Positions 14,869 through 26,513 of a stretch of 39,355 nucleotides of DNA are shown one piece after another. The notes beneath the pieces were generated by a model. The model was not told where the DNA came from, ran no database searches, and worked only from the letters and a program-made list of their open reading frames with translations. The stretch covers positions 1 to 39,355 of the forward strand of contig NZ_JAHDTH010000051.1 in assembly GCF_018531445.1 (NCBI RefSeq), read 5' to 3'. Source of the DNA: Pseudonocardia lacus (GTDB lineage: Bacteria; Actinomycetota; Actinomycetes; Mycobacteriales; Pseudonocardiaceae). Made by a program: the position numbers and the translations under genes. Numbering within the stretch: position 1 is the first letter of the stretch; every line of letters starts with the position of its first letter.

Positions 14869-14884
14869 GGCCGAGGCCGCGGGC

Positions 14885-15949
14885 TCAGAGCGCCTCGAGC
14901 TCGTCCGGGGTCGGCGTCCGCGGCCGCGCGGCGCTGGTGGTGTCGAGGTAGAACAGCGCGGTCGAGGCGACGTCGTCGTGGCGGCGCAGGTAGCGCCCGC
15001 CGGAGCGCCACCCCAGGGCCTGCACGTCGACGCGCAGGTCGGTGGCGAAGCGGATCGGGTCGGGCACGTGCCAGCGGTACAGGCCGAAGCGCTGCTGGCT
15101 CTCGTACAGCCCGTCGGGCCGGATGACCTGGTGCAGGCCGAGGTAGGGCGTGGAGTAGGGGGTGTAGCCCTGCCCCGGCACGTCGAAGTTCCACGCGCCG
15201 CCGACGTAGTCCTCGGTGCCGGTCCCGCAGATCGTGGGGAACTCCTCGTCGCCGTCGAGGTAGAACTTCACCTCGCCCTCGCCCCACCAGCCCCGGGAGT
15301 TGACCCCCCAGGCGAGGTAGGTGCCCACGTACTGGCCCGCGCCGCGCACGCCGTCCAGCAGCGCGTGCAGCCCGCCGTCGACGGGGTTGGAGCGGCGCCA
15401 TTGCGCGTGCAGGTAGCCGCAGTCGTCCCCGGCCGCGTCCCCGCCCTCGTCGTAGGTGATCTGGAAGTACAGGATCGCCGGGCGGTCGGAGAGGTTCTCG
15501 CAGCTGAGCCGGGCGCCGGCGCGGAAGGGCATCGGCCAGTAGCTGTTCATGCCGCCGTGCGGGTTGACCGCGACCATCGCCGACGACAGCTGCGCGAACC
15601 GCCCCCAGCCCTGGCCGAAGAAGTCGCCGACCGGGACCTCCACCGCCGGTTCGGGGTCGCCGTCCCAGTGGGCGCGCAGCAGCAGGGAGCGCCAGTGGTC
15701 CGGGTGGGTGGTCAGCCAGACGTGGGTGATCCGCCCGGGCCCGGCGACGTCGGCCAGCACAGCGGTGGCGCCCGCGGCGATCTCGATGCTCGGCGAGACC
15801 TTCCAGCCCCGGCCGAGCTCGCGCCCGGCCGCGGCGCCGGTGCCCCCGGTGGCGCGCCCGCCGCGGCCGCGGGCCCCGGTCGGGTTCTCCGGGCTGATCG
15901 AGCGGGTGGCCACGCCGGGGCGCCGCCGGGACGGGTCGGGTACGGGCAT
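14885..15949 (-). CDS. GH172-family (DUF2961) glycoside hydrolase
   Basis: A 354-residue protein of the former DUF2961 family, now glycoside hydrolase family GH172, whose members act on alpha-D-fructofuranosides or D-arabinofuranosides. Landmarks are GRITHVWLTTHPDHWRS, VEVPVGDFFGQGWG, NSYWPMPF, the GEGEVKFYLDGDEEFPTI segment and TGTEDYVGGAW. Two conserved acidic sites, E224/E226 and E246, match the region of the nucleophile and acid/base glutamates described for a bifidobacterial GH172 enzyme; the exact pairing is my inference. No signal peptide is visible, so it appears cytoplasmic. ATG 15949. Mycolata-type walls contain D-arabinan, and a role in arabinan or fructan turnover is possible but unproven. 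Confidence 0.85.
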   Translation of the reverse strand: MPVPDPSRRRPGVATRSISPENPTGARGRGGRATGGTGAAAGRELGRGWKVSPSIEIAAGATAVLADVAGPGRITHVWLTTHPDHWRSLLLRAHWDGDPEPAVEVPVGDFFGQGWGRFAQLSSAMVAVNPHGGMNSYWPMPFRAGARLSCENLSDRPAILYFQITYDEGGDAAGDDCGYLHAQWRRSNPVDGGLHALLDGVRGAGQYVGTYLAWGVNSRGWWGEGEVKFYLDGDEEFPTICGTGTEDYVGGAWNFDVPGQGYTPYSTPYLGLHQVIRPDGLYESQQRFGLYRWHVPDPIRFATDLRVDVQALGWRSGGRYLRRHDDVASTALFYLDTTSAARPRTPTPDELEAL

Positions 15950-16029
15950 GCCGGCAGATCATGCACCGGGGCCGCGGCCGGGTCGAGCACCGACCGGGGC
16001 ACGAACGGCCGTTCGTCGGGTGCTCGGCT

Positions 16030-16057
16030 GTTTCCGGGCGGGTTCGCGGGATACCGT
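16030..16057 (+). promoter_or_regulatory. Promoter candidates before the MEDS-STAS gene
   Basis: GTTT (16030-16033), 14 nt, then GGGATA (16048-16053) resembles the stress-sigma consensus GTTT-N14-GGGTAT with swapped AT. Overlapping it, TACCGT (16052-16057) ends 6 nt before GTG 16064 and could be a housekeeping leaderless -10. The two readings cannot be separated from sequence. Confidence 0.35.
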
Positions 16058-16063
16058 CGCGGT

Positions 16064-16882
16064 GTGTCCCCGTACGGCCGTTCGCCCTCCGGTGGGGGCG
16101 GGCATCGGCTGCTCCTGCACCGCTCCGAGCCGGAGCGGGTCGCCAGGCTGTCCGGATGGGTTCGCGAGGGGCTCGCCCTCGGCGAGAAGGTCGTCTACAT
16201 CGAAGGCGGGGGCTTCGGCGACGACGTGCTCGCGGTGCTGGTCACCCACGGGATCGAGGTGGACGCGGCGGTCGCGCAGGGCCGGCTGGAGGTGCTGGCG
16301 CCCGAGGAGTTCTACCGGCCCGGCGGCCAGGAGGCGCTGCTGGACCGGGTCCTCGCCGAGGGCCACACCCGGCTGCGGATCTCGGGTGAGGCGAGCACGG
16401 CGTACCGGGTCCTGAGTCCGGCCGTGCACCGCGAGGTCGAGGACCTGGTGGACCGGCTGTGCGCCACCCGCCCCGTCTCGGCGCTGTGCCAGTACACCGT
16501 GGGGTCGTTGCCGGGAGCCGCGCTCGACAGCGTCGTCGGCATGCACCCCGGCGGGCTCACCGAGCTGTCGCTGGACGTCGGCGAGGCCGACGACGGGCTG
16601 GTGCTGCGCGGCGCGGTGGACTTCACCAACGTCGAGGTCCTGCGGGCGAGCATGGTCGCGGCGATGAGCGCGGCGGGGGACGCGGTCGTGCTGCGCGTCG
16701 ACTTCGCCGACGTCGAGCACCTCGCGGCGTCGGCCTGCCGGGCCATCGTGCGGGCCTGGGCGCCGTCGAGGACTCCCGGACCGCGGCTGGTGCTGTCGCA
16801 GGTGCAGCCGGTGGTGGCGCGGGTCATGCGGCTGTGCGGTGTCGACGCCGCCGGCATCGAGATCGTCGAACGCGCCCGCTGA
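16064..16882 (+). CDS. MEDS-STAS sensory/anti-anti-sigma protein
   Basis: A 272-residue two-domain protein. Residues about 12-165 form a MEDS (DcmR-type sensory) domain: HRLLLHRSEPERVARLSGWVREGLALGEKVVYIE and GRLEVLAPEEFYRPGG...LRISGEAS, a RecA-like fold often found with anti-sigma proteins. Residues about 170-270 form a STAS domain with LVLRGAVDFTNVEVL and VLRVDFADVEHLAASACRAIV. Together they suggest a sensor feeding a sigma-factor or partner-switching pathway. GTG 16064 gives the family start. The longer frame to the left is antisense to the GH172 gene and not real. No cognate anti-sigma kinase lies nearby. Confidence 0.85.
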   Translation: MSPYGRSPSGGGGHRLLLHRSEPERVARLSGWVREGLALGEKVVYIEGGGFGDDVLAVLVTHGIEVDAAVAQGRLEVLAPEEFYRPGGQEALLDRVLAEGHTRLRISGEASTAYRVLSPAVHREVEDLVDRLCATRPVSALCQYTVGSLPGAALDSVVGMHPGGLTELSLDVGEADDGLVLRGAVDFTNVEVLRASMVAAMSAAGDAVVLRVDFADVEHLAASACRAIVRAWAPSRTPGPRLVLSQVQPVVARVMRLCGVDAAGIEIVERAR

Positions 16883-16970
16883 CCGCGCGGTGGCGCCGCC
16901 CTCGCCGGCGTCCCCCGTGCGCACCGCGATGGACCTGGCCGGCCGGTCCCGCGGTTGGTGTCGAACGGGT

Positions 16971-17004
16971 GATCGCCTGCTCGGGCGATCGACTGGCCTA
17001 AGGT
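16971..17004 (+). promoter_or_regulatory. Operator and -10 box of the following tetR gene
   Basis: GATCGCC (16971-16977) and GGCGATC (16984-16990) form a perfect 7-bp dyad with a 6-nt centre. TAAGGT (16999-17004) follows as -10. The dyad covers the -35 position, which suggests autorepression by the TetR protein starting at 17037. Confidence 0.6.
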
Positions 17005-17036
17005 CCACCGAGTCCGTCGGCACCCGGAGGAACGTC

Positions 17037-17777
17037 ATGCCGCCCCAGATGTCAGGCCCGTCGCCGTCCGGGCACAGGTCCGGGCGGGGCCGCGGCTCGA
17101 TGCTGACCCCCGACCGGATCATCGAGGCCGCCCTGCGCCTGGCCGACGGCGACGGCGACCTCGACCGGCTCACCGTGCGCAGGCTCGCCTCCGAGCTGGG
17201 TGTCGGCGCGATGACGCTCTACAGCTACTTCCGCAGCCGCGACGACATCCTCGACGGGATGGCCGACCACGTGCTGGGTCGGATGCGGCTGCCCCCTGAG
17301 CCGGCGTCCGGCCCGGGGGAGGCGATCCGCCAGGTCGGGTTCGCGTTCCTGGACATGATGCGCGAGCACCCGACCGTCGTGCGCCTGCTGGGCAGCCGGA
17401 TCACCACCAGCCGCCCGGCGCTGCTGGGGGCGATGGAGGCGCCGCTGCGGCGGTTGGTGGACGCGGGCATCCCGGGCCCGGTCGCGGTGCGCTGCTACGG
17501 GTTCCTCATCACCTACGCCATCGGGTTCGCCAGCTACCAGCTGCCGCGGCCGTGGGGGCGCACCCCGGCCCCGGGGACCGACGCCGAGGAGCGGGCCGAG
17601 GAGCGCCGGCAGCGCTCGCACGTGTACTCGGCGCTGCCGATCGACACCTTCCCGCGGCTGGTGGAGCTGGCCGACGAGCTGGTGACGCTGCCCTCGGACG
17701 AGCAGTTCGCGCACGGGCTGGAGGCGTTCGTGACGGCCACGGTCGCGCGGCTGGAGGAGGACCGCGGCCGCCGGTGA
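17037..17777 (+). CDS. TetR-family regulator, TetR_C_1-type
   Basis: A 246-residue protein. ATG 17037 has a GGAGG ribosome site. The DNA-binding domain (about residues 22-70) includes LTPDRIIEAALRLAD...LTVRRLASELGVGAMTLYSYFRSRDDIL, followed by a long C-terminal domain of the tetracycline-repressor type (MREHPTVVRLLGSR, LITYAIGFASYQLP). It is monocistronic and convergent with the lipoprotein peptidase gene 12 bp beyond its stop. It has no divergent neighbour, so apart from itself its target is unknown. Confidence 0.9.
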   Translation: MPPQMSGPSPSGHRSGRGRGSMLTPDRIIEAALRLADGDGDLDRLTVRRLASELGVGAMTLYSYFRSRDDILDGMADHVLGRMRLPPEPASGPGEAIRQVGFAFLDMMREHPTVVRLLGSRITTSRPALLGAMEAPLRRLVDAGIPGPVAVRCYGFLITYAIGFASYQLPRPWGRTPAPGTDAEERAEERRQRSHVYSALPIDTFPRLVELADELVTLPSDEQFAHGLEAFVTATVARLEEDRGRR

Positions 17778-17789
17778 GCGCGGCGTGCG

Positions 17790-19361
17790 TCACCCGCCGG
17801 TCGGCAGCGCCGTCGTGGCCGGTGGCTCCTGCGGGCAGGTCGCGCCGGGGGTGGGCAGCGCCTCGTCGAGGAGGTAGCCGTCGACCGCCGCGTCGATGCA
17901 CGGACCCGACGCCCGGTAGGAGCCGTGGCCGACGCCCTCCCGGGTGAGCAGGTGTCCCTCGTCCAGGCCCGCGGTGAGGGCCTGGGCCCACGCGTACGGG
18001 GTCTGCGAGTCCTCGCGCCCCCCGACCACCAGGATCGGACCGGCGCCCCGGGCGGTCAGCGGCTCGGTGAACCGGTCGGGGTTGTCGGCGGGCCAGCCGA
18101 CGCAGCCGAGCATGATGTTCGACGACAGCGCGCCGAACCGCGGCGCCGCGGCCATGATCGCCTCGGCGTTGGCGGCGTGCGCGGCGAGGTCGTCCGGCAC
18201 GTCGCGGTCCAGGCAGTTGACCGCGTAGTTGGCCTCGGCCAGCCCGCTGGGGGTGCCGTCGGGTTCGCGGGTGAGGGCCTGCGAGAGCGTGAGCAGCACG
18301 GAACCGTCACCGGACTGCGCGGCGACCAGCCCCGCGGTCAGCACCGGCCACAGCCTGCGGTCGAACACCGCCGTGCGGGCGGCCAGCAGGGCGTCCGCGC
18401 CGTCGAGCGAGCCGGCCGGTCCGGTCGGCGAGGCCGGCACGTCCAACGGCCGCTCCTCCAACCCGTCGATCAGCGCGTCGATCGCCGCCTCGGGCTCACC
18501 TGCGCCGAACGGGCACGCACCCACCCCTTCGGCCCGGCACGTCTCGAACCACCGGTCGAGCTGCTGCTCGCCGCTGGCGCCCTGCTGCAGGGTCGCCCGC
18601 AGGGGGGCGGAGCGCCACAGCTCGGGGTCCATCGCGGCGTCGAGCACCATCCGGTCGACGCGCTCGGGGAACATCGTGGCGTAGGTGGCGCCGAGCAGGG
18701 TGCCGTAGGACATGCCCAGGTAGCTGATGCGCTCCTCGCCGATACCGGCCCGCACGAGGTCCATGTCGCGGGCCACGTCGTCGGTCGCCATGTGGTCGAG
18801 CAGCGCGGGGTCGACGCCGGCGGCGCAGCCCTCGGCGAGGGCGCGGTTCTGGGCCAGCAGCTCGGGCAGCGCCATCCCGCCCGGCACGTCCGGGTCGAGG
18901 TCGACGGCGAGCTGGGCCTCGCGCTGCTCGTCGGTCAGGCAGCGGACCCCCTGGCTCTCGCCGACGCCGCGCGGGTCCATCGCGATGACGTCGAAGCGGG
19001 CGGCGATCTCGGGCGAGACGAACGCGAACTCGCCGGCGGAGTCCAGCTGGCGCACCAGGTCGGCGGCCGGTCCGCCCGGTCCGCCCGGGTTGATCAGCAG
19101 CGCGCCGACGCGGGCGGCCGGGTCGGTGGCGCGGTGGCGGACCAGGGCGAGCGGCACCGTCGGACCGTCGGGGTCGGCGTGGTCGACCGGGACCGGGTAG
19201 GTGGCGCAGTCCAGGCCGGTGCCGCATTCGGCCCACGCGACGGGCGGTGCCGGCGGCTCCTCGGCGGCCGCGGGCGCGATCGCGGGCGCGGCGCAGCCGG
19301 TGAGCGCGAGCGCCGCGACCAGCAGCCCGGTGAGCGCGGTTGTTCTCCGGTGGGAACGCAT
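17790..19361 (-). CDS. TAP-family alpha/beta hydrolase lipoprotein (tripeptidyl aminopeptidase-like)
   Basis: A 523-residue exported protein. The signal peptide ends in the lipobox LTGC with Cys23, so it is probably membrane-anchored outside the cell. The hydrolase core has the oxyanion segment NPGGPGGP (91-98), the MDPRGVG segment, the nucleophile Ser218 in GMSYGT, and the TAP-like C-terminal domain with Asp451 (GGREDSQTP) and His479 (GVGHGSY). Homologues such as Streptomyces SlpD/SlpE and Tap remove N-terminal tripeptides from secreted proteins or peptides. Start ATG 19361 gives a perfect signal peptide. A role in peptide scavenging or processing is inferred from the family. Confidence 0.92.
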   Translation of the reverse strand: MRSHRRTTALTGLLVAALALTGCAAPAIAPAAAEEPPAPPVAWAECGTGLDCATYPVPVDHADPDGPTVPLALVRHRATDPAARVGALLINPGGPGGPAADLVRQLDSAGEFAFVSPEIAARFDVIAMDPRGVGESQGVRCLTDEQREAQLAVDLDPDVPGGMALPELLAQNRALAEGCAAGVDPALLDHMATDDVARDMDLVRAGIGEERISYLGMSYGTLLGATYATMFPERVDRMVLDAAMDPELWRSAPLRATLQQGASGEQQLDRWFETCRAEGVGACPFGAGEPEAAIDALIDGLEERPLDVPASPTGPAGSLDGADALLAARTAVFDRRLWPVLTAGLVAAQSGDGSVLLTLSQALTREPDGTPSGLAEANYAVNCLDRDVPDDLAAHAANAEAIMAAAPRFGALSSNIMLGCVGWPADNPDRFTEPLTARGAGPILVVGGREDSQTPYAWAQALTAGLDEGHLLTREGVGHGSYRASGPCIDAAVDGYLLDEALPTPGATCPQEPPATTALPTGG

Positions 19362-19438
19362 GCCCCTATCGTGGGGAAGCGGTGGGGTGGGGGTCAGTCC
19401 CCGTCGTCACCGAGACGCGTGACGCCCGCGGGGTCGTC

Positions 19439-19487
19439 GATGACATGTGTCATCACGGCGAGGCGACCGGGCGACGTACTAAGTACG
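19439..19487 (+). promoter_or_regulatory. Two perfect dyads ahead of the meta-pathway operon
   Basis: GATGACA-TG-TGTCATC (19439-19454) and CGTACT-A-AGTACG (19475-19487) are both perfect. The second lies within a wider ACGTAC...GTACGT symmetry (19474-19493). They end about 30-70 nt before ATG 19523. No regulator gene adjoins the operon, so the binding proteins would be encoded elsewhere. They do not match the KstR or KstR2 motifs I know from steroid catabolism. Confidence 0.6.
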
Positions 19488-19522
19488 GTACGTTGCCCCC
19501 ACTCGAGGACGGGAGATCACCC

Positions 19523-20365
19523 ATGCCGGACAGGCAGCCCCCGCCGATCCAGGAGGCCGCCGAGCGGCTCCGGACGGCCGCGCGGACGCGCACGCCCTGC
19601 CCTCCGGTGCGCGACCTGCTCCCCGACGCGACCGCGCGGACCGCGTACGCGGTGCAGAACCTGCTGACCGAGTCGGCGCTGGCCGAGGGTCGCCGGATCG
19701 TCGGCCGCAAGGTGGGGCTGACCTCGCCCGCCGTTCAGGCCCAGCTGGGGGTGGACCAGCCCGACTTCGGCGTGCTCTTCGCCGACATGGCCGTCGGGCC
19801 GGGCGCGGTGATCGACTCCGGGCGGTTGCTGCAGCCCAAGGTCGAGGCCGAGATCGCGTTCGTGCTCGGCGCCGACCTCGACGGCGCCGACCTCGACGCC
19901 GACGCCGTCCGCGCCGCCACCGACCACGTGGTCGCCGCGCTGGAGATCGTGGACAGCCGCATCGCCGGCTGGGACATCACCTACGCCGACACCGTCGCCG
20001 ACAACGCCTCCAGCGGGCTGTTCGTGCTGGGCGAGCAGACCCGTCCGCTGGAGGGCCTCGACCTGACCGAGGTGCGGATGCAACTGCTCGACGCGGCCGG
20101 CACCGTCGTCAGCGAGGGCGTCGGCGCGGCCTGCCTGGGCGACCCCGTCAACGCGGTGCTCTGGCTGGCGCGCACCTGCCGCGACCTCGGGTCGCCGCTG
20201 CGGACCGGTGAGGTCGTGCTCTCCGGGGCGCTGGGCCCGATGGTGGTCGCCACGCCGGACTCGACGTTCACCGCGACGCTGTCCGGGCTGGGTGGGGTCT
20301 CGACGTCGTTCTCCGGCGAGCGGCTGGTGGCGAGCGCGGCGGGGCGGCCAAGTGCCGCGGGCTGA
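19523..20365 (+). CDS. mhpD: 2-keto-4-pentenoate (2-hydroxypentadienoate) hydratase
   Basis: A 280-residue member of the fumarylacetoacetase-related hydratase family. It adds water to 2-hydroxypenta-2,4-dienoate to give 4-hydroxy-2-oxovalerate, the first step after meta-ring-cleavage. Motifs are GRKVGLTS (about residues 63-70), [13 protein letters not shown], the metal-site stretch [13 protein letters not shown] with its Glu pair, and the [15 protein letters not shown] and DNASSG segments. GGGAG precedes ATG 19523. It is followed after 10 bp by the acetaldehyde dehydrogenase. Equivalent genes are named hsaE in steroid and bphH in biphenyl catabolism; the sequence does not say which pathway feeds it. 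Confidence 0.9.
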   Translation: MPDRQPPPIQEAAERLRTAARTRTPCPPVRDLLPDATARTAYAVQNLLTESALAEGRRIVGRKVGLTSPAVQAQLGVDQPDFGVLFADMAVGPGAVIDSGRLLQPKVEAEIAFVLGADLDGADLDADAVRAATDHVVAALEIVDSRIAGWDITYADTVADNASSGLFVLGEQTRPLEGLDLTEVRMQLLDAAGTVVSEGVGAACLGDPVNAVLWLARTCRDLGSPLRTGEVVLSGALGPMVVATPDSTFTATLSGLGGVSTSFSGERLVASAAGRPSAAG

Positions 20366-20375
20366 GGGGGCGGGC

Positions 20376-21335
20376 GTGCGGACCAAGGTCGCGATCGTCG
20401 GGTCGGGCAACATCGGCTCGGACCTGATGATGAAGGTCGTGCGGCTGTCCTCGACGCTGGAGATGGGGGCGATGGTCGGCATCGACCCCGACTCCGACGG
20501 GCTGGCCCGCGCGCGGCGGCTCGGGTTCGCCACCACCGACCGCGGCGTGGCCGGGCTGCTCGACCTGCCGGTCTTCGACGAGATCGGCGTCGTCTTCGAC
20601 GCCACCTCGGCCAGGGCGCACGTGGCGAACGCCGCCCTGCTGGAGCCGCACGGCCGGATCCTGGTCGACCTGACCCCGGCGGCGATCGGCCCGTTCGTCG
20701 TCCCCGCGGTCAACCTCGACGCCCACCGCGGCGCGCGCAACGTGAACATGGTGACCTGCGGCGGCCAGGCGACGATCCCGGTCGTCGCCGCGGTCTCGCG
20801 GGTCACCGACGTGCCCTACGCCGAGATCGTCGCCTCGATCGCCTCGAGGTCGGCCGGACCCGGCACCCGGGCCAACATCGACGAGTTCACCGAGACCACG
20901 GCGAAGGCCATCGAGGTCGTCGGCGGCGCCGGCCGGGGCAAGGCGATCATCGTGCTGAACCCGGCCGAGCCACCGATGATCATGCGCGACACCGTGCTGT
21001 GCCTGGCCGCGGACGGCGACCCGGCCGCCATCCGGGCAAGCGTCGAGGAGATGTGCGCCGAGGTGGCCCGCTACGTGCCCGGCTACCGGCTCAAGCAGGC
21101 GGTCCAGGTCGACCCGGTCGCCGACGACGAGCCGCTGACCACGCTCATCGGCGGTGCTGTCGATGGTGGGGCGCCGCGCCCGCGCTGGCGCGTGTCGGTG
21201 TTCCTGGAGGTCGAGGGCGCCGCGCACTACCTGCCCGCCTACGCCGGCAATCTCGACATCATGACCTCCGCGGCCCTGCGCACCGCCGAGCAGTTGGTCG
21301 CGGCGTCGGCCGAGACCGTGGAGGTGGCCCGGTGA
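20376..21335 (+). CDS. mhpF: Acylating acetaldehyde dehydrogenase
   Basis: A 319-residue enzyme converting acetaldehyde (or propanal) plus CoA and NAD+ to the acyl-CoA. It has an N-terminal Rossmann motif [10 protein letters not shown] (8-17), GIDPDSDGL after strand 2, the catalytic Cys128 in [12 protein letters not shown], the [18 protein letters not shown] segment, and a C-terminal [12 protein letters not shown] that contacts the aldolase partner. It starts at GTG 20376 and overlaps the aldolase start by 4 nt, fitting the known channelling complex of the two enzymes. Called bphJ or hsaG in other pathways. Confidence 0.95.
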   Translation: MRTKVAIVGSGNIGSDLMMKVVRLSSTLEMGAMVGIDPDSDGLARARRLGFATTDRGVAGLLDLPVFDEIGVVFDATSARAHVANAALLEPHGRILVDLTPAAIGPFVVPAVNLDAHRGARNVNMVTCGGQATIPVVAAVSRVTDVPYAEIVASIASRSAGPGTRANIDEFTETTAKAIEVVGGAGRGKAIIVLNPAEPPMIMRDTVLCLAADGDPAAIRASVEEMCAEVARYVPGYRLKQAVQVDPVADDEPLTTLIGGAVDGGAPRPRWRVSVFLEVEGAAHYLPAYAGNLDIMTSAALRTAEQLVAASAETVEVAR

Positions 21336-22360
21336 CCGCGCCCGCCCGGCAGCCGACCCTCTACGTCCAGGACGTGACCCTGCGCGACGGCATGCACGCC
21401 GTGCGGCACCGGCTCGCGCCCGACGAGGTCCGCGCCATCGCCCGCGCCGTGGACCGGGCGGGCGTCGACGCGATCGAGGTCGCCCACGGCGACGGCCTGG
21501 CCGGGGCCAGCCTGACCTACGGGCCGGGCAGCAACACCGACTGGGAGTGGATCGCCGCCGCGGCGGAGGTCGTCGAGAACGCGGTGCTCACGACCCTGCT
21601 GCTGCCCGGGATCGGCACGATCGCCGAGCTGGAGAAGGCCTACGACCTGGGGGTGCGCTCGGTGCGGGTGGCCACCCACGCCACCGAGGCCGACATCGCC
21701 GTGCAGCACATCGGCAAGGCCCGCGAGCTCGGCATGGACGTGTCCGGGTTCCTGATGATGTCGCACATGGCGCCCGCGGCCGAGCTGGCGAAGCAGGCGT
21801 CGCGGATGGAGTCGGCGGGGGCGCACTGCGTGTACGTCACCGACTCCGGCGGCCGGCTCACCATGAACGACGTCCGCGACCGGGTCCGCGCCTACCGCGA
21901 CGTGCTCGACCCGGCCACCCAGATCGGCATCCACGCCCACGAGAACCTGTCGCTGTCGGTCGCGAACTCCGTCGTTGCGGTCGAGGAGGGCGTCACCCGC
22001 GTCGACGCGTCGCTTGCCGGGCACGGCGCGGGCGCCGGCAACTGCCCGATCGAGGCGTTCGTCGCGGTGGCCGACCTGCTGGGCTGGAAGCACGGCTGCG
22101 ACCTGTTCGCGCTGCAGGACGCCGCCGACGACATCGTCCGCCCGGTGCAGGACCGCCCCGTGCGCGTCGACCGCGAGACGCTGACCCTGGGCTACGCCGG
22201 GGTGTACTCCAGCTTCCTGCGCCACGCCGAGAAGGCCGCCACGCAGTACGGGCTCGACACGCGCCGCATCCTGGTCGAGGTCGGGCGGCGCGGGCTGGTC
22301 GGGGGCCAGGAGGACATGATCGTCGACATCGCGCTCGACCTGGCCGGCGAGGGCGGCTGA
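21332..22360 (+). CDS. mhpE: 4-hydroxy-2-oxovalerate aldolase
   Basis: A 342-residue DRE-TIM-family aldolase that splits 4-hydroxy-2-oxovalerate into pyruvate and acetaldehyde. [12 protein letters not shown] (near residues 15-26) holds the metal-binding Asp and catalytic His. [14 protein letters not shown] supplies the two histidine metal ligands. [14 protein letters not shown] follows. The C-terminal dimer/complex region contains [15 protein letters not shown]. The GTG start overlaps the mhpF stop (GTGA), implying translational coupling and equal amounts. With mhpD and mhpF it makes a complete lower meta-cleavage route to pyruvate and acetyl-CoA. Confidence 0.95.
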   Translation: MTAPARQPTLYVQDVTLRDGMHAVRHRLAPDEVRAIARAVDRAGVDAIEVAHGDGLAGASLTYGPGSNTDWEWIAAAAEVVENAVLTTLLLPGIGTIAELEKAYDLGVRSVRVATHATEADIAVQHIGKARELGMDVSGFLMMSHMAPAAELAKQASRMESAGAHCVYVTDSGGRLTMNDVRDRVRAYRDVLDPATQIGIHAHENLSLSVANSVVAVEEGVTRVDASLAGHGAGAGNCPIEAFVAVADLLGWKHGCDLFALQDAADDIVRPVQDRPVRVDRETLTLGYAGVYSSFLRHAEKAATQYGLDTRRILVEVGRRGLVGGQEDMIVDIALDLAGEGG

Positions 22361-22437
22361 GCGCGCCTGCCGGCCGCTCCTCTCACCAGACGGTAACGCG
22401 GGGTGCGGTGGCGGGCGTGATCGAGCAGGCTGGGGCC

Positions 22438-23565
22438 ATGACCGATGTCCCCGGCCCCCCGTTCCACGCCGACCACGTCGGGAGCCTGCTGCGGCCCCGG
22501 TCGCTGCACGCCGCCCGAGAGCGGTTCGCCGCCGGCGCGATCGACGCGGCCGAGCTGCGCGCCGTCGAGGACGAGGCCATCGCCGACGCCGTGCGCCTGC
22601 AGGCCGACGTCGGCCTGCGCTCGGCCACCGACGGCGAGTTCCGCCGCGAGACCTGGCACATGGACTTCATCTACGCCATCGGCGGCATCCGCAAGGTCGA
22701 GGGCGAGGGCACCGTCACCGTCCGGTTCCACAACGCCGACGGCGACATCGAGTGGCGCCCGGCCGGGCTGCAGGTGCACGCCCCGCTCACCATCGACGAG
22801 CCCATCTTCGGCGCCGACTTCAGCTACCTCGCCTCGCTCGTCGGGCCGGGGCGCACGGCGAAGCTGACGATCCCGTCGCCGTCGATGGTCAGCGCCCGCG
22901 GCGGCACCGCGGCCATCGACCCCTCGGTCTACGCCGACGAGGAGGAGTTCTCCCAGGGCCTCGCCGCGGCCTACGCCTCGCAGCTGCGCGGCGTGGCCGC
23001 ACTGGGCTGCACCTACCTGCAGCTCGACGACACCAGCCTGGCCATCCTCAACGACCCCGCCCAGCGCGCCGCGCTGGCCGACCGCGGCCGCGACGCCGAG
23101 CACGAGCACGAGCGCTACATCCGCCAGTTCAACGCCGCGCTGGCCGACCGGCCGGCCGGGATGACGGTGACCACGCACCTGTGCCGGGGCAACTACCGCT
23201 CGTCGTGGGTCGCCGAGGGCGGCTACGACTTCGTGGCCGAGGCGCTGTTCGGCCGGCTCGACGTCGACGGCTTCTTCCTGGAGTACGACGACGAGCGCTC
23301 CGGGGGCTTCGAGCCCCTGCGGTTCGTCCCGCCGGGCAAGCGCGTGGTGCTCGGGCTGGTGACCACCAAGCACCCGCGGCTGGAGGACGCCGACCAGCTC
23401 AAGCGGCGGATCGAGGAGGCGTCGAAGTACGTGCCGATCGAGCAGTTGGCGCTCTCGCCGCAGTGCGGGTTCTCCTCGACGGTGGAGGGCAACGCGCTCA
23501 CCCGGGACGACCAGATCGCCAAGCTCGAGCTGGTGGTGCGGGTGGCCGAGGAGGTCTGGGGCTGA
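22438..23565 (+). CDS. MetE-like (cobalamin-independent) methyltransferase
   Basis: A 375-residue protein similar to the C-terminal catalytic half of MetE, in the short YxjG/YxjH-like form. It opens with FHADHVGSLLRP and the TDGEFRRETW segment. Zinc-ligand candidates are His247 and Cys249 (THLCRGNYR), Glu282 (FLEYDDERSGGFEPL) and Cys343 (SPQCGFSS). In the family a zinc-activated thiol accepts a methyl group. Its place next to a LigM-type demethylase and MetF suggests it could consume methyl-folate produced from methoxyl groups, or use a special methyl donor. 77 bp separate it from mhpE, so it may be the fourth gene of that operon. ATG 22438. Confidence 0.85.
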   Translation: MTDVPGPPFHADHVGSLLRPRSLHAARERFAAGAIDAAELRAVEDEAIADAVRLQADVGLRSATDGEFRRETWHMDFIYAIGGIRKVEGEGTVTVRFHNADGDIEWRPAGLQVHAPLTIDEPIFGADFSYLASLVGPGRTAKLTIPSPSMVSARGGTAAIDPSVYADEEEFSQGLAAAYASQLRGVAALGCTYLQLDDTSLAILNDPAQRAALADRGRDAEHEHERYIRQFNAALADRPAGMTVTTHLCRGNYRSSWVAEGGYDFVAEALFGRLDVDGFFLEYDDERSGGFEPLRFVPPGKRVVLGLVTTKHPRLEDADQLKRRIEEASKYVPIEQLALSPQCGFSSTVEGNALTRDDQIAKLELVVRVAEEVWG

Positions 23566-23624
23566 CCCACCGCCGGGGTGGGGACCGTCGGGGGCGGCCG
23601 GCGCAGAGCGGCCGCCACCGACGG
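23566..23624. terminator. Paired hairpins, bidirectional terminator
   Basis: CCCACC-5nt-GGTGGG (23566-23582) follows the MetE-like stop at once. A large stem follows: CCGTCGG and GGCGGCCG pair with CGGCCGCC and CCGACGG across an 8-nt loop (23585-23624), with one mismatch. It lies between convergent genes and would stop both transcripts. No U-tract. Confidence 0.75.
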
Positions 23625-23650
23625 GGTCTCAGCGGTACAGCAGACGGATC

Positions 23651-26334
<2,684 letters not shown>

Positions 26335-26513
26335 GATCGTCGGACACCTCTCGTGGGGCCATTCGTCGACCGGTAGGGGAAACGGTAGGAAAATGCGGGC
26401 CGCGCGGAATCGCGCGGATGACCGGACGGCGGCGGTGCCGGCGTCGCACCGCGACCGCGACAACTGACGCGGTGGGAGCGGCTCCGCGACCCACCCCGGT
26501 GCAGGCGGTATTA

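Noticed and set aside
14978..16882. 634-residue plus-strand frame ending in MEDS-STAS
   Set aside because: The first ~360 codons are antisense to the GH172 gene; the true start is GTG 16064.
19523..22360. Assignment of the operon to steroid catabolism (hsaE-hsaG-hsaF)
   Set aside because: No other steroid gene or KstR-type site is present; the three enzymes are common to many meta-cleavage pathways, so neutral mhp names were used.
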